Of a stretch of DNA of 64,000 nt, positions 57,301 through 63,750 are shown one piece after another; the first letter of the stretch is position 1, and every line of letters starts with the position of its first letter. Made by a program: the position numbers and the translations under genes. Below the pieces are notes generated by a model. That model was not told where the DNA came from and searched no databases. It was given only the letters and a program-made list of their open reading frames with translations. The stretch lies in the NCBI GenBank assembly GCA_949825065.1, contig OX463862.1, positions 13,387,592 through 13,451,591 on the forward strand. Direction: 5' to 3'. The DNA is from Odontocerum albicorne. Lineage: Eukaryota; Arthropoda; Insecta; Trichoptera; Odontoceridae.

Positions 57301-60300
57301 CGGCCACATCAGATATATTTTGTGAAAATCGGGAATAAATTCATCAATACATTCAAACGTGTGCCAGTGTGTGATGTAGGTATATTCATTCTAAAAATCT
57401 GTATGGGTGAGGAAGCGACGCTATTCACGTCTCACTCTACTTCGGTATATGGGAATGCAAAAACTAAAATCTCAGTTCGGTCGCTTCTCTCGTTTAGTAG
57501 CCAGCCAGTTTTCGTTCGAGGTGGTCGCTTCGCCCGTTTTGTGAACGTCGTCCGATGTTTTTTTTTTCATGTTTTCAGCAATTAAATTTCAATTAATATC
57601 ACTTTTGACTTTGAATTAATTTAAGCGATTGGCTATGAATATTCTTATTTTTCCGATTTTAAATCGCTCATTTTTACATATCTATTTATGTGTATTGAAT
57701 ACACATCACCGGAACAGGTGGATTTTTTTAGTACAGGAAGGGAAAGGTTTAAAAACGACACCCAGAACCGAAAAATATACAGCCTGAGAACGAGAAGAGC
57801 CGACTCCAACAATGACAACAACAACAACAACTCTACCTAGGCAATGAGTTGAGACAGTGCCAGGAAGAAAAGGAAAGGAAAGGTTAAAGAAGAATGTACT
57901 TCTCTAGGAGGATCCATCTTATTCTTCTCACTTCTAAACCCTTTAAATGCCGGAAGTTATTAGTATGGCCGCCCCCAGCAGGCCGGGATTTTTTCAACAA
58001 AAATAAAACCTAAAAATTTAATATTTTTTGTATACAGATATAAAGGATATTATGAAAACTTACTAAATATATACACCGTGGGACGTTTAAGCTGCCGTTC
58101 ACTCAGAAAAACACAGTTTAAATATTCACAAAATGTCAGGGTTGTCACAACTTGACACAGAAAACACGTTTACTTATAAATATAGTGGAATATAATATAC
58201 TTTGTAAACTAAAATCAACAAATTATCTGTATGATGTATAGTAAAGCACAAAAGATAAATAAACTATAAAATAAAACCGTAAAAAGTCTATATAAACGTC
58301 GTATTATGCCGCAAAACTACCGCCAATAACAAAAGAATACATGAAAACACACTTTGTAAATAAATACTTTGAAAAATTAACAAAAATAACGCACAAAAGT
58401 TATAGCTTTTAGAAAGATGACTGTAACTTTGATAATATCGGTAAATTGTAATATTTAAGTATTTCTTGACCATCCCAATAGATGTCACTATGTGTTATAA
58501 TTTATAAATTATTATAATTGTATTTGATATTGGCTTGCGACAAGCTCAAAGGAGAGCGCGTTTACGCGTTCATTTTGTATGGCCGGCCTGGCGAGCACTG
58601 AATCGGAGAGCGCGTCAACACTCTCGTGGCAGTGAACCGGTTAAGCTGCCTTAATACTGAGAAACTTGACCGACAATGAAATTCCTGTACTTTGTGCACA
58701 TTCTTTTCCAGTCCTCGAAGCATTTCGCTGTCCGAAGATCCTCTGGCAAAGGTAGCTCCATGGTATTCTTCAGAAAATAAAGGTATTCACAAATATGCTG
58801 AAATGAGCATAAAAAAATGGTGTGTTTTCATTTGATGAATGAATTGTGTGTTAACATTTATTATTGGGACACCTCCTTTTGAAAAGCTAAAACAGAAATG
58901 AGAAGCTCGCTGCTGTACTTTCTTCTTGTTTGTCTGACTAAGGTCTATGTGGTCTTAATTCAGTTCCCAAGACTACGAGAAACAAAGTCCCAGACTGTAT
59001 TTCTTTCACATTTCAAAATGGTAGATCATTGTTTCGATTAATTTCCAGGGCTCACATGAAGCGGCACACGTCAGAGAAGAGTTTCGAATGTGAGGTGTGC
59101 CGCAAGAGATTTCGTCACAAGGTGGGCTGGAGTCTGCACCTACACACACATTCGGGAGATACTCCATACAAGTGTGAACTCTGCGGGAAGGGTGAGTTAC
59201 TTGTTGTTAGTATACTAATTCTTCTTGAAAGTTCCCGTCTTTTTCGGAAGTTGGCGATCACCATGGCTATCTTCACTTATGAGGCAGCAGTTCTGATCAA
59301 AGACATGGTACCACGATGAAATCATTCCTGTAATTTTTTTTAACGAGAAAATGTGTCTCCTTCCTACACTTCACTATCCTGAAATTTTTCCTGCAATCAG
59401 TTAAAAGGATCTCATAATTTTCTCCTCGCATTATAACACATCGATCAATAAGTCCCGGGACTAACCAACAGATGACTCCTCTAATAACAAATCCATACCA
59501 TTCTCAGTTAGTACCAACCTTTAGAAGTTACGTGTCAAACTTTCATGACATTCCTACATTGTGTCATTGACTTACAGTAGTTTTAGTGACGTTACTTTTG
59601 CTATTTTCAAAACAATGAAAAAACCCGAATTTCGTGTGTTGATAAAACATTGCTTTTTAATGGGAAAAAATACCGTTCAAACTCAGCGATGGCTTGAAAA
59701 GTGTTATCCGGGCTCTGCTCCGTCGAAAACAACCATTTGTCGGTGGTATACTGATTTCAAACGCGGTCGTACAGACACAAATGATGCTGAATGCTCTGGT
59801 CGTCCAAATGAGGCTGTTACACCAGAAAACATAAAAAAAAAACCTCAAAATCATGATGGAAAATCGCAAAGTAAAGTTGCGTGAGATAGCTGACATCCTG
59901 AAGATATCATTTGGTAGTGTTTACACTATTTTGCATGAACATTTGGTTATGAAAAAGCTTTTTTCGAAATGGGTGCCGCGTTTGTTCACAATGGAACAGA
60001 AACGCATCGATGATTCAGAGCGCTGTTTGGCACTGTTTACGCAAAATAAACAGGAGTTTTTGCGTCGGTATGTGACAATTGATGAAACTTGGATCCACCA
60101 CTATACGCCGGCATCAAATCGGCAGTCAGCTTAGTGGAGAGTAGCCGGTGAAAGTCGTCCGAAGCGACCAAAAACTCAACAGTCGGCCGGGAAGGTTATG
60201 GCCTCTGTATTTTGGGATGCGCATGGTATAATATTAATCGATCTCCTTGAAAAGGGAAAACCATCAATAGCGAATATTACGTAGCGTTATTGGAGCGTTT

Positions 60301-61568
60301 GAAGGCAGAAATTGCAAAAAAACGGCCCCATATGAAGAAGAAAAAAGTTCTCTTTCATCAGGACAATGCACCGTGCCACAAGTCGATGGTAACGATGGCC
60401 AAATTGCATGAGTTGAACTTCGAATTGCTTCCGCACCCACTGTATTCTCCAGATTTGGGCCCCAGCGACTATTGGCTGTTCGCAGACCTCAAAAAGATGC
60501 TCCAGGGAAAGACATTTGGCTCCAATGAAGAAGTGATAGCCGAAACTAACGCCTATTTTGAAACCAAAGATAAATCATTCTACACGGCTGGCATAGAAAA
60601 GTTAAGAAAGCATTGGAATGAATGTATCACTCTTGAACGAGACTATCATGAATAAAGAAGAATTTTGGCAAAAAAATGTTGTTTTAGTAGTTAGTCCAGG
60701 TACTTATTGATTGATGTGTTATATTACAATGAATGTTGGAATGAGTATACAGCTACTCGTGGATGCCTCGACAAAACATTAAATGTGGGTGAATTCTCTC
60801 AACACTGCTTTCTATGGTCACAACACAGATCATTGAGGTAAGTACTCGTATTTTTCAATTCAAGTATGTCCAGGTGTAACTGTAGGTGCCACATATGATG
60901 TCTCTTCTCTGTTTGAAGTTTAAAGAAGAAGAATTGCAGAGTTTGATAAGTAAATTGTATGAGAGATGAAAAGAGAAAGATCTGAGAAAGAATGTGGCAA
61001 AATCCAAAGTAATGGTGATGGAAAAGTGTGAAAGGAAAAGTAAATGCATTCAGTATTCTATCAAACATTGTCACCCCACGTATTGTTCTCAGTGCACATA
61101 TTTCTACAGTATTTATTCGGTTTCAATTAGCCTTTTAATATGTCTATGTTTCCCTCCCATATATAAAAGTTGCCAGAGTCAATATAATAAATGAAATTTA
61201 AAAAAGAACAACAAATTAATGTTTCTTTTGATAATTTTCCAGGTTTTCGTCAGCCCTCCACCCTCCGCACCCACCAAAGAACCCATTCAGGAGAGCGGCC
61301 ATACTCCTGCAGCATCTGCAGAAAGTCTTTCTCCCAGCGCAGCACTCTGGCGTCACATCTACTCACGCATAGTGACAGCCGCCCCCACTCTTGCGACCAT
61401 TGTTCCAAGGCTTTCCGTACATCAGGAGACCTCAACAGACATGCGCAGATTCACTCCGGAGTTAGGAACTTCGCATGCACTACTAACGGATGCACGGCAA
61501 CCTTTGTCAGGAAAGCGCATTTGACTCGACATTTAGAAACTCATAGAATAGTGACGGATATTGCTTGA
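42189..61568 (+). CDS. Gene 2: 21-finger C2H2 zinc-finger protein (spliced, 1089 codons)
   Basis: Coding exons: 42189-42372, 42966-43153, 45953-46094, 47770-47991, 50450-50582, 52446-53373, 54459-55040, 55516-55745, 56926-57117, 59049-59191, 61243-61568 (stop included). The total is divisible by three and all joins keep frame. Fingers 1-12 at residues 12-356, a long linker, finger 13 at 567-587, a second long linker (600-861), fingers 14-21 at 862-1082, short tail to 1089. Most fingers are C-x2-C-x12-H-x3-H; finger 21 is C-x4-C. Predicted nuclear, sequence-specific DNA binding by family. The split arrays suggest separate binding modules (inference). It may be a diverged tandem relative of gene 1. 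No orthologue recognised. Confidence 0.87.
42415..42905 (-). pseudogene. Mariner-like transposase remnant (minus strand)
   Basis: Minus frame 42887-42585 reads [40 protein letters not shown], then frame changes; the inverse of the 42640 region gives [14 protein letters not shown]. The 42415 side (TTGATCAAAAAGTTTTAGGA) looks like one inverted end; the other is missing. Internally deleted, in intron 1 of gene 2. Confidence 0.75.
42966..43153 (+). CDS. Gene 2 exon 2: fingers 3 and 4
   Basis: Acceptor TTATATTACAG ends at 42965; donor GTGAGT begins at 43154. Phase 1 in, phase 0 out. Finger 3 C68, C71, H84, H88 (Y in place of the usual F); finger 4 C96, C99, H112, H116. It ends HTGGKLYRY. Confidence 0.93.
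43232..43654. mobile_element. TTAA element with CCACTTAACAGTTG ends
   Basis: TTAA at 43228-43231 and 43655-43658; ends CCACTTAACAGTTGGA and the inverse of GCATAACTGTCAACTGG. It lies in the 3' end of the surrounding retrotransposon; the uninterrupted sequence is seen at 61940-61960 (CTCCTCAAGGGCACTCTG). Confidence 0.75.
44042..44615. mobile_element. TA-flanked miniature element with about 35-bp inverted ends
   Basis: TACTTGAGAAAATGTAGCAT at the left and its near-perfect inverse at the right, continuing through TGGTCCCTGTGACA. TA at 44040-44041 and 44616-44617. Interior matches 33880-34520. Non-coding. It splits a retrotransposon frame. Confidence 0.85.
44895..45003. repeat. Two-copy tandem repeat of about 53 bp
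   Basis: ACTTTTATCATATCTTATTC ... GCTGTATTGGCTGC and TATAACTAAG occur twice head to tail with one G/A difference. Confidence 0.85.
45330..45735 (-). repeat. Possible Penelope-like element remnant
   Basis: TGTAATTTGTTTTATCAA and TTTATTCCACT occur twice (45345-45375, 45640-45672), direct repeats about 295 bp apart. On the minus strand 45720-45685 reads CCTGATGATGACATGTGCAC then CTTGAAACCGGT, the CTGATGA...GAAAC arrangement of Penelope-type hammerhead motifs. No reverse transcriptase seen; helix II is poorly paired. Tentative. Confidence 0.4.
45953..46094 (+). CDS. Gene 2 exon 3: finger 5 and start of finger 6
   Basis: Acceptor ACATGTTCCAG ends at 45952; donor GTACAA begins at 46095. Phase 0 in, phase 1 out. 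Finger 5 C138, C141, H154, H158; C166 and C169 of finger 6 are cut after CQVCSK. Linker AGQRAHVC is diverged. Confidence 0.92.
46140..46460 (-). pseudogene. Mariner-like transposase N-terminal remnant (minus strand)
   Basis: The inverse of 46440-46250 reads [21 protein letters not shown], a stop, [20 protein letters not shown] and broken frame. RSGxxIxIDDxQIKAxIExxxxxTxREIAEML is mariner N-domain wording. Heavily decayed. Confidence 0.5.
46461..47139. other. Intron stretch without recognised feature
   Basis: AT-rich intron between finger exons 3 and 4 of gene 2. No repeat end or coding motif seen. Confidence 0.5.
47140..47700 (+). mobile_element. Non-LTR retrotransposon 3' end with GAAGAAGAAG tail (copy 2)
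   Basis: [40 protein letters not shown], then frame 47425-47673 with [20 protein letters not shown] and NVGGT before TGA, then a GAAGAAGAAGA tail. The longest copy of this family here. Confidence 0.82.
47770..47991 (+). CDS. Gene 2 exon 4: end of finger 6, fingers 7 and 8
   Basis: Acceptor TTATTTTTCAG ends at 47769; donor GTATAC begins at 47992. Phase 1 both sides. H182 and H186 close finger 6; finger 7 is C194, C197, H210, H214 with C instead of the core F; finger 8 is C224, C227, H240, H244. The acceptor lies 70 bp from the retrotransposon tail. Confidence 0.93.
48120..48780 (+). mobile_element. Retrotransposon fragments and unclassified repeat
   Basis: From 48480, TTTGATGTATGGAAGTGAAATG, GTGATAATGTATGACAGAAT and GACATGTGGAACGAATGAAT are ORF2-type (MYGSEMW, VERMNE) in broken frames. 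48120-48440 is repetitive-looking but I cannot classify it. Confidence 0.5.
48775..49170 (+). mobile_element. Non-LTR ORF2 C-terminus (copy 2)
   Basis: Same sequence as 6490-6910 with a few changes and early stops, ending GTGCAAAGTGGATAAAAAAA and a longer A run. Confidence 0.75.
49336..49799. mobile_element. Fold-back element with arms of about 180 bp
   Basis: Left arm from AGGGTGTCCCTTATTTTGTC to about 49520; the right arm 49620-49795 is its imperfect inverse, ending TTGACAAAATAAGGGACACT. The loop is about 100 bp. No protein frame. Confidence 0.8.
49998..50390. repeat. 51-bp minisatellite, nearly eight copies
   Basis: Units TTTAATGTAATGCATTAATT plus TCTGTAGCGTTTATTCTGAA and AGTTATTGATA repeat head to tail with single-base variants. 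Ends 60 bp before an acceptor of gene 2. Confidence 0.93.
50450..50582 (+). CDS. Gene 2 exon 5: finger 9 and start of finger 10
   Basis: Acceptor TGAATTTTGCAG ends at 50449; donor GTGACT begins at 50583. Phase 1 in, phase 2 out. Finger 9 C252, C255, H268, H272; finger 10 opens with C280 and C283 and is cut after CFKQ. Confidence 0.93.
50915..51460 (-). mobile_element. Non-LTR retrotransposon 3' end and attached fragment
   Basis: 50917-50996 is the inverse of the end of 53856-54215 (CTTCTTCTTCTCCCTGGCTC, CTCTCCTCGTCCTCAGGTTG). What follows, to 51460, holds no frame I recognise but ends in TATATCCCCTGAATAACTAGCT, repeating 50900-50920 (CCCCTGAATAACTAGCT), i.e. a target duplication. Confidence 0.65.
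51725..52145 (-). mobile_element. Non-LTR retrotransposon 3' end (copy 3, inverted)
   Basis: Minus strand: [20 protein letters not shown], then [20 protein letters not shown], ending at the complement of the GGAACCTGACATGATAC...GAAGAAG end. Same family as 5195 and 47140. Confidence 0.8.
52446..53373 (+). CDS. Gene 2 exon 6: fingers 10-13 and first long linker
   Basis: Acceptor CATTTTACAG ends at 52445; donor GTAAGT begins at 53374. Phase 2 in, phase 0 out, 928 bp, the largest exon. H296 and H300 close finger 10; finger 11 C308, C311, H324, H328; finger 12 C336, C339, H352, H356; residues 357-560 are a polar, Asn/Asp/Ser-rich linker without a recognised domain; finger 13 C567, C570, H583, H587. 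Confidence 0.95.
53725..53805. repeat. Inverted CA/TG microsatellite
   Basis: A run of CA (53725-53765) meets a run of TG (53768-53802) around ACGCGTGTTG, giving a self-complementary hairpin. Smaller CA tracts at 54205. Confidence 0.9.
53856..54215 (+). mobile_element. Non-LTR retrotransposon ORF2 C-terminus with GGGAGAAGAAG end
   Basis: The plus frame from 53956 reads [40 protein letters not shown] and [17 protein letters not shown], then a stop and an AGGGAGAAGAAGAC tail. Truncated copies of its end are at 50917 (inverted), 57760 and 62690. Confidence 0.82.
54305..54398. repeat. 31-bp tandem repeat, three copies
   Basis: CATCACACATTGTACATTTG followed by TATCAGTTATT, three times, in intron 6. 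Confidence 0.92.
54459..55040 (+). CDS. Gene 2 exon 7: acidic linker
   Basis: Acceptor TTTTTAACAG ends at 54458; donor GTAATA begins at 55041. Phase 0 both sides, residues 600-793. Rich in D, E, N and K with no zinc ligands and no recognised domain. Read-through past the donor gives about 23 hydrophobic codons to a TAA at 55110-55112, so an alternative end after finger 13 is possible, but the downstream finger exons join in phase. Confidence 0.85.
55113..55515. other. Intron 7 remainder: no recognised feature
   Basis: Non-coding AT-rich sequence. No inverted ends or tandem repeats seen. Confidence 0.5.
55516..55745 (+). CDS. Gene 2 exon 8: basic linker and start of finger 14
   Basis: Acceptor AATATTTTTCAG ends at 55515; donor GTAAGT begins at 55746. 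Phase 0 in, phase 2 out. Lysine-rich ([21 protein letters not shown]), possibly a nuclear-localisation signal (inference). C862 and C865 open finger 14, cut after CQKTF. Confidence 0.92.
55746..56925. other. Intron 8: mostly unrecognised
   Basis: Short open frames at 56023-56315 overlap in several frames and show no domain. 56600-56830 is a decayed ORF2-like repeat (AGAATAAGGAATGAGAACTT, ATGGTAGAAAGAATGATTGA). Otherwise nothing recognised. Confidence 0.5.
56926..57117 (+). CDS. Gene 2 exon 9: end of finger 14, finger 15, start of finger 16
   Basis: Acceptor TTATTTGTCGAG ends at 56925, poor in pyrimidines and with GAG, but required to rebuild finger 14 ([16 protein letters not shown]). Donor GTGAGA begins at 57118. 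Phase 2 both sides. H878, H882; finger 15 C890, C893, H906, H910; C920 and C923 open finger 16. Confidence 0.9.
57143..57895 (+). mobile_element. TTAA element family A, copy 4, fused to a retrotransposon 3' end
   Basis: 57143-57748 is family A (CCCTTCCTCTCCTGTGATG ... AGGAAGGGAAAGG). 57755-57860 is the end of the 53856-type ORF2 (LRTRRADSN, an ACAACA run, stop) and then GGAAAGGAAAGGTTAA at about 57886. The left flank is TTAT, not TTAA. It starts 25 bp after a splice donor of gene 2. Confidence 0.75.
57939..58640. mobile_element. TTAA element, family D, copy 2 (no mariner)
   Basis: CCCTTTAAATGCCGG to GTGAACCGG, right flank TTAA at 58641-58644, left flank TAAA (variant). Matches 39792-41871 minus the mariner; contains the intact TA target near 58368. 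Confidence 0.85.
59049..59191 (+). CDS. Gene 2 exon 10: end of finger 16, finger 17, start of finger 18
   Basis: Acceptor TTAATTTCCAG ends at 59048; donor GTGAGT begins at 59192. Phase 2 in, phase 1 out. H936 and H940; finger 17 C948, C951, H964, H968; C976 and C979 (CELCGK) before the cut. Confidence 0.94.
59436..60719 (+). mobile_element. Himar1-like mariner, copy 3, nearly full length
   Basis: Inverted ends ACACATCGATCAATAAGTCC and its inverse, TA at 59434-59435 and 60720-60721. 1284 bp, the best-preserved of the three irritans-type copies here, in the last intron of gene 2. Confidence 0.92.
59614..60654 (+). pseudogene. Himar1-like transposase, few lesions
   Basis: Begins [20 protein letters not shown]; a shift in an A run near 59833; then [57 protein letters not shown]; a TAG at 60132; [20 protein letters not shown]; a one-base loss near 60260; [32 protein letters not shown], ending near 60654. 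All three catalytic aspartates are kept. Confidence 0.9.
60840..61060 (+). mobile_element. Non-LTR retrotransposon fragment
   Basis: GAAGAATTGCAGAGTTTGAT, TGTATGAGAGATGAAAAGAG and GGTGATGGAAAAGTGTGAAA match the complement of 31790-31960 (reverse-transcriptase region). Many stops. Confidence 0.65.
61243..61568 (+). CDS. Gene 2 exon 11: end of finger 18, fingers 19-21, stop
   Basis: Acceptor GATAATTTTCCAG ends at 61242, phase 1. H992 and H996; finger 19 C1004, C1007, H1020, H1024; finger 20 C1032, C1035, H1048, H1052; finger 21 C1060-x4-C1065, H1078, H1082; tail RIVTDIA and TGA at 61566-61568. Linkers SGERP, SDSRP and SGVRN become less canonical. Confidence 0.95.
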
Positions 61569-61778
61569 ATTGTTTTTTATTAGTGATCGAATGATGCTTG
61601 TTTAATTTGTATTCATAGTAGTTGTCTTAGCTGTGAGAAGCAAAGAAGACTGCGCGTAATGTACAGCAGTTTCAGTGTGGGTAACATTCCTCAGCATTGA
61701 GGTCACAAAGAAGAACACTCGTGAAGTGATATTAATTTTTTTGATTTAAAGGATCTTAAAGTATAAGGATGATGATTT
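61569..61778 (+). other. Probable start of gene 2 3' untranslated region
   Basis: Follows the stop with no coding motif. No AATAAA in these first 210 bases; the poly-A site is not fixed. Confidence 0.4.
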
Positions 61779-61900
61779 ATTCTTTAGCGCTGTATGTAAC
61801 AGTGAGACACCGCAATAATATTCTTTAGCGCTGTATGTAACAGTGAGACACCGCAATAATATTCTTTAGCGCTGTATGTAACAGTGAGACACCGCAATAT
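61779..61900. repeat. 41-bp tandem repeat, three copies
   Basis: ATTCTTTAGCGCTGTATGTA plus ACAGTGAGACACCGCAATAAT, three times with almost no change. Confidence 0.92.
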
Positions 61901-61901
61901 T

Positions 61902-62130
61902 AATAAAAGGACAATTTATATTGCATCATTTAGAGAGCAAACACTCCTCAAGGGCACTCTGCCTCAGGATTTGAATCAACTTGATAAGACCTCCCAAAAA
62001 AGATTATCTTTTAATGCTTTCCTAAAGCTGCACCCGTCAGCTATTTCTCTAATATTAGAAGGCAGACCATTTCACATCACAGGACCAGCAACGGCAAAAG
62101 TTCTATCGTAATATCCCACCCTATTGGATT
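61902..62130 (-). mobile_element. CR1/jockey-like non-LTR 3' end
   Basis: AATAAAAGGACAATTTATAT and GCAAACACTCCTCAAGGGCA match 43180-43230; on the minus strand RTFAVAGPVMWNGLPSNIRE marks the ORF2 end. Its tail abuts the 41-bp repeat. Confidence 0.75.
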
Positions 62131-62290
62131 AATTTAGAACATGGGTCGGCAACCTTTTGTTGTAAGAGGGCCAAATATTTCATGTGGGGATTAGTGCGGG
62201 CCACACTTGGGCCATTTGTTATGTCATTACAGTATTCCTACAATATTTGTGTACAAATATTTTAGTTTTGAAAATAAAACGCTAATTACA

Positions 62291-62900
62291 GTACCCGGCG
62301 GTAAGTAATACACATCGGGCTTAAGAAAGAGACTGTCTGGGTGTGGAAGCGATGCTATTCACGTCTCACTCTACTTCGGTATATGGGAATGCAAAAACTA
62401 GAATCTCAGTTCGGTCGCTTCTCTCGTTTAGTAGCCAGCCGGTTTTCGTTCGAGGTGGTCGCTTCGCCCGTTTTGTGAACGTCGTCCGATGATTTTTTTT
62501 TCATGTTTTCAGCAATTAAATTTCAATTAATATCACTTTTGACTTTGAATTAATTTAAGCGATTGGCTATGAATATTCTTATTTTTCCGATTTTAAATCG
62601 CTCATTTTTACATATCTATTTATGTGTATTGAATACACATCACCGTAACAGGCGGACTTTTTTAGTACAGGAAGGGAAAGGTTTAAAAACGACACCCAGA
62701 ACCGAAAAATATACAGTCCGAGAACGAGAAGAGCCAACTCCAACAATGACAACAACAACAACAACTCTACCTAGGCAATGAGTTGAGACAGTGCCAGGAA
62801 GAAAAGGAAAGGAAAGGTTAAAGAAGAATGTACTAAGAATGTAATATAAGAAAGAGACTGTCGGCCATAATCGGCTAACTTCGGCTTTGTAGAGCGTCGA
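62291..62900. mobile_element. Hairpin element (as 16999), one arm, split by an insertion
   Basis: CAGTACCCGGCGGTAAGTAA ... AAGAAAGAGACTGTC at the left and AAGAAAGAGACTGTCGGCC ... TTTGTAGAGCGTCG at the right. Joined at the repeated 16 bp they give one arm of the 16999 element. The second arm is absent. Confidence 0.8.
62338..62846 (+). mobile_element. Composite retroposed block copying 57405-57895
   Basis: About 95% like 57405-57895: right half of a family A TTAA element plus a retrotransposon 3' end. Flanked by a perfect 16-bp repeat TAAGAAAGAGACTGTC (62322-62337, 62847-62862). 5'-truncated relative to the source, as in target-primed reverse transcription. Confidence 0.82.
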
Positions 62901-62929
62901 CGCACAAATTTTAACCCTCTAAGACTATA

Positions 62930-63235
62930 AACACCTGAAGTAACTATATAACAAATCGTTAAATCAAAGGAGAGCTTACTATCAAGACAATTATAAACAT
63001 CTTTCTGGTTGATAGTAAGAAATTGCCATAAGCCAATAATCGCACAAGATTGTACAGTGTAGAAAGAAAGTGTTATACACGAGTTGGGAGCTTGGGTGCT
63101 ACTATAGCTGCCAGATGTGAATTGACTAACAATAGTGGGTTCGAATCTCGAGATAGATACCTTAAAGAGAGTTTGCTCTCTAAATGGCGCCATATAAAAT
63201 TGTCATTTTGAATTTATATATACGAATAAAAGAAA
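62930..63235. repeat. SINE and non-LTR tail fragments
   Basis: ACATCTTTCTGGTTGATAGT resembles the SINE body, GTGGGTTCGAATCTCGAGA a B box, and 63160-63210 (AGAGAGTTTGCTCTCTAAAT, ATATAAAATTGTCATTTT) the CR1-like 3' end. Mixed fragments. Confidence 0.5.
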
Positions 63236-63240
63236 TGTTA

Positions 63241-63750
63241 GGCCGAGGCCACACCAAAGTGCTAAGCTAGGTGTTACGTGACTCATATACTAGGTGACTT
63301 CATGCCTGGCCACACCAAAGTGCTTCGCACAAATTCATTTGACATTTGGGAGAGGTTGAGTCAACAAACGATGCCACTCTCAAAACTTGCCAATTTCATT
63401 ACAACTTACCTTATCTTTATTTACTTCCTGTGCAACTTCATTCCAAAGTGATTTTATTACAGGGACATTTTTGTATAATTTGCTCGATGGGTTCCACAGA
63501 GGCTCCCTTTTATACACAGCTGTTATTAAAACTTTCGCCATCTTCTAAAATCACGATGACACAATAAAATTTACCAGCACGTCTGTTCGCTAGGAGACGC
63601 ACTAGGTGACTAAACGTCATGTAGCGTGGCGCAAAGCGAGCAGTGTGGCCATTGCGATAGTATGCGGTGCATGGGTTCGCTAGGACATGTCGCCTAACTC
63701 GCAGCGTAGCTCTAAGCATCAAGCAGGCACCTACCTGTGTGGCCTGGGCC
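63241..63750 (-). mobile_element. PIF/Harbinger-like miniature element, copy 2 (inverted)
   Basis: Ends GGCCGAGGCCACAC and GTGTGGCCTGGGCC; left flank TTA, right flank TAA. Inverse of 23982-24496 with moderate divergence. It carries the MADF-like exon listed separately. Confidence 0.78.
63410..63541 (-). CDS. MADF-like first exon of a PIF/Harbinger second protein (fragment)
   Basis: ATG at 63541 (minus) opens 44 codons without a stop: [20 protein letters not shown], then [20 protein letters not shown], ending at a perfect donor GTAAGT (63409-63404). ALI..VYKREPLWNP....Y+N......LW.EVA is MADF wording. MADF proteins are the usual DNA-binding partner of PIF/Harbinger transposases. No following exon is in the element, so it is unlikely to give a whole protein. 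Confidence 0.6.

Noticed and set aside
62579..62764. [17 protein letters not shown] frame, looks like a signal peptide
   Set aside because: It is the antisense of an ACAACA run in a retrotransposon tail, repeated at 57645-57830.
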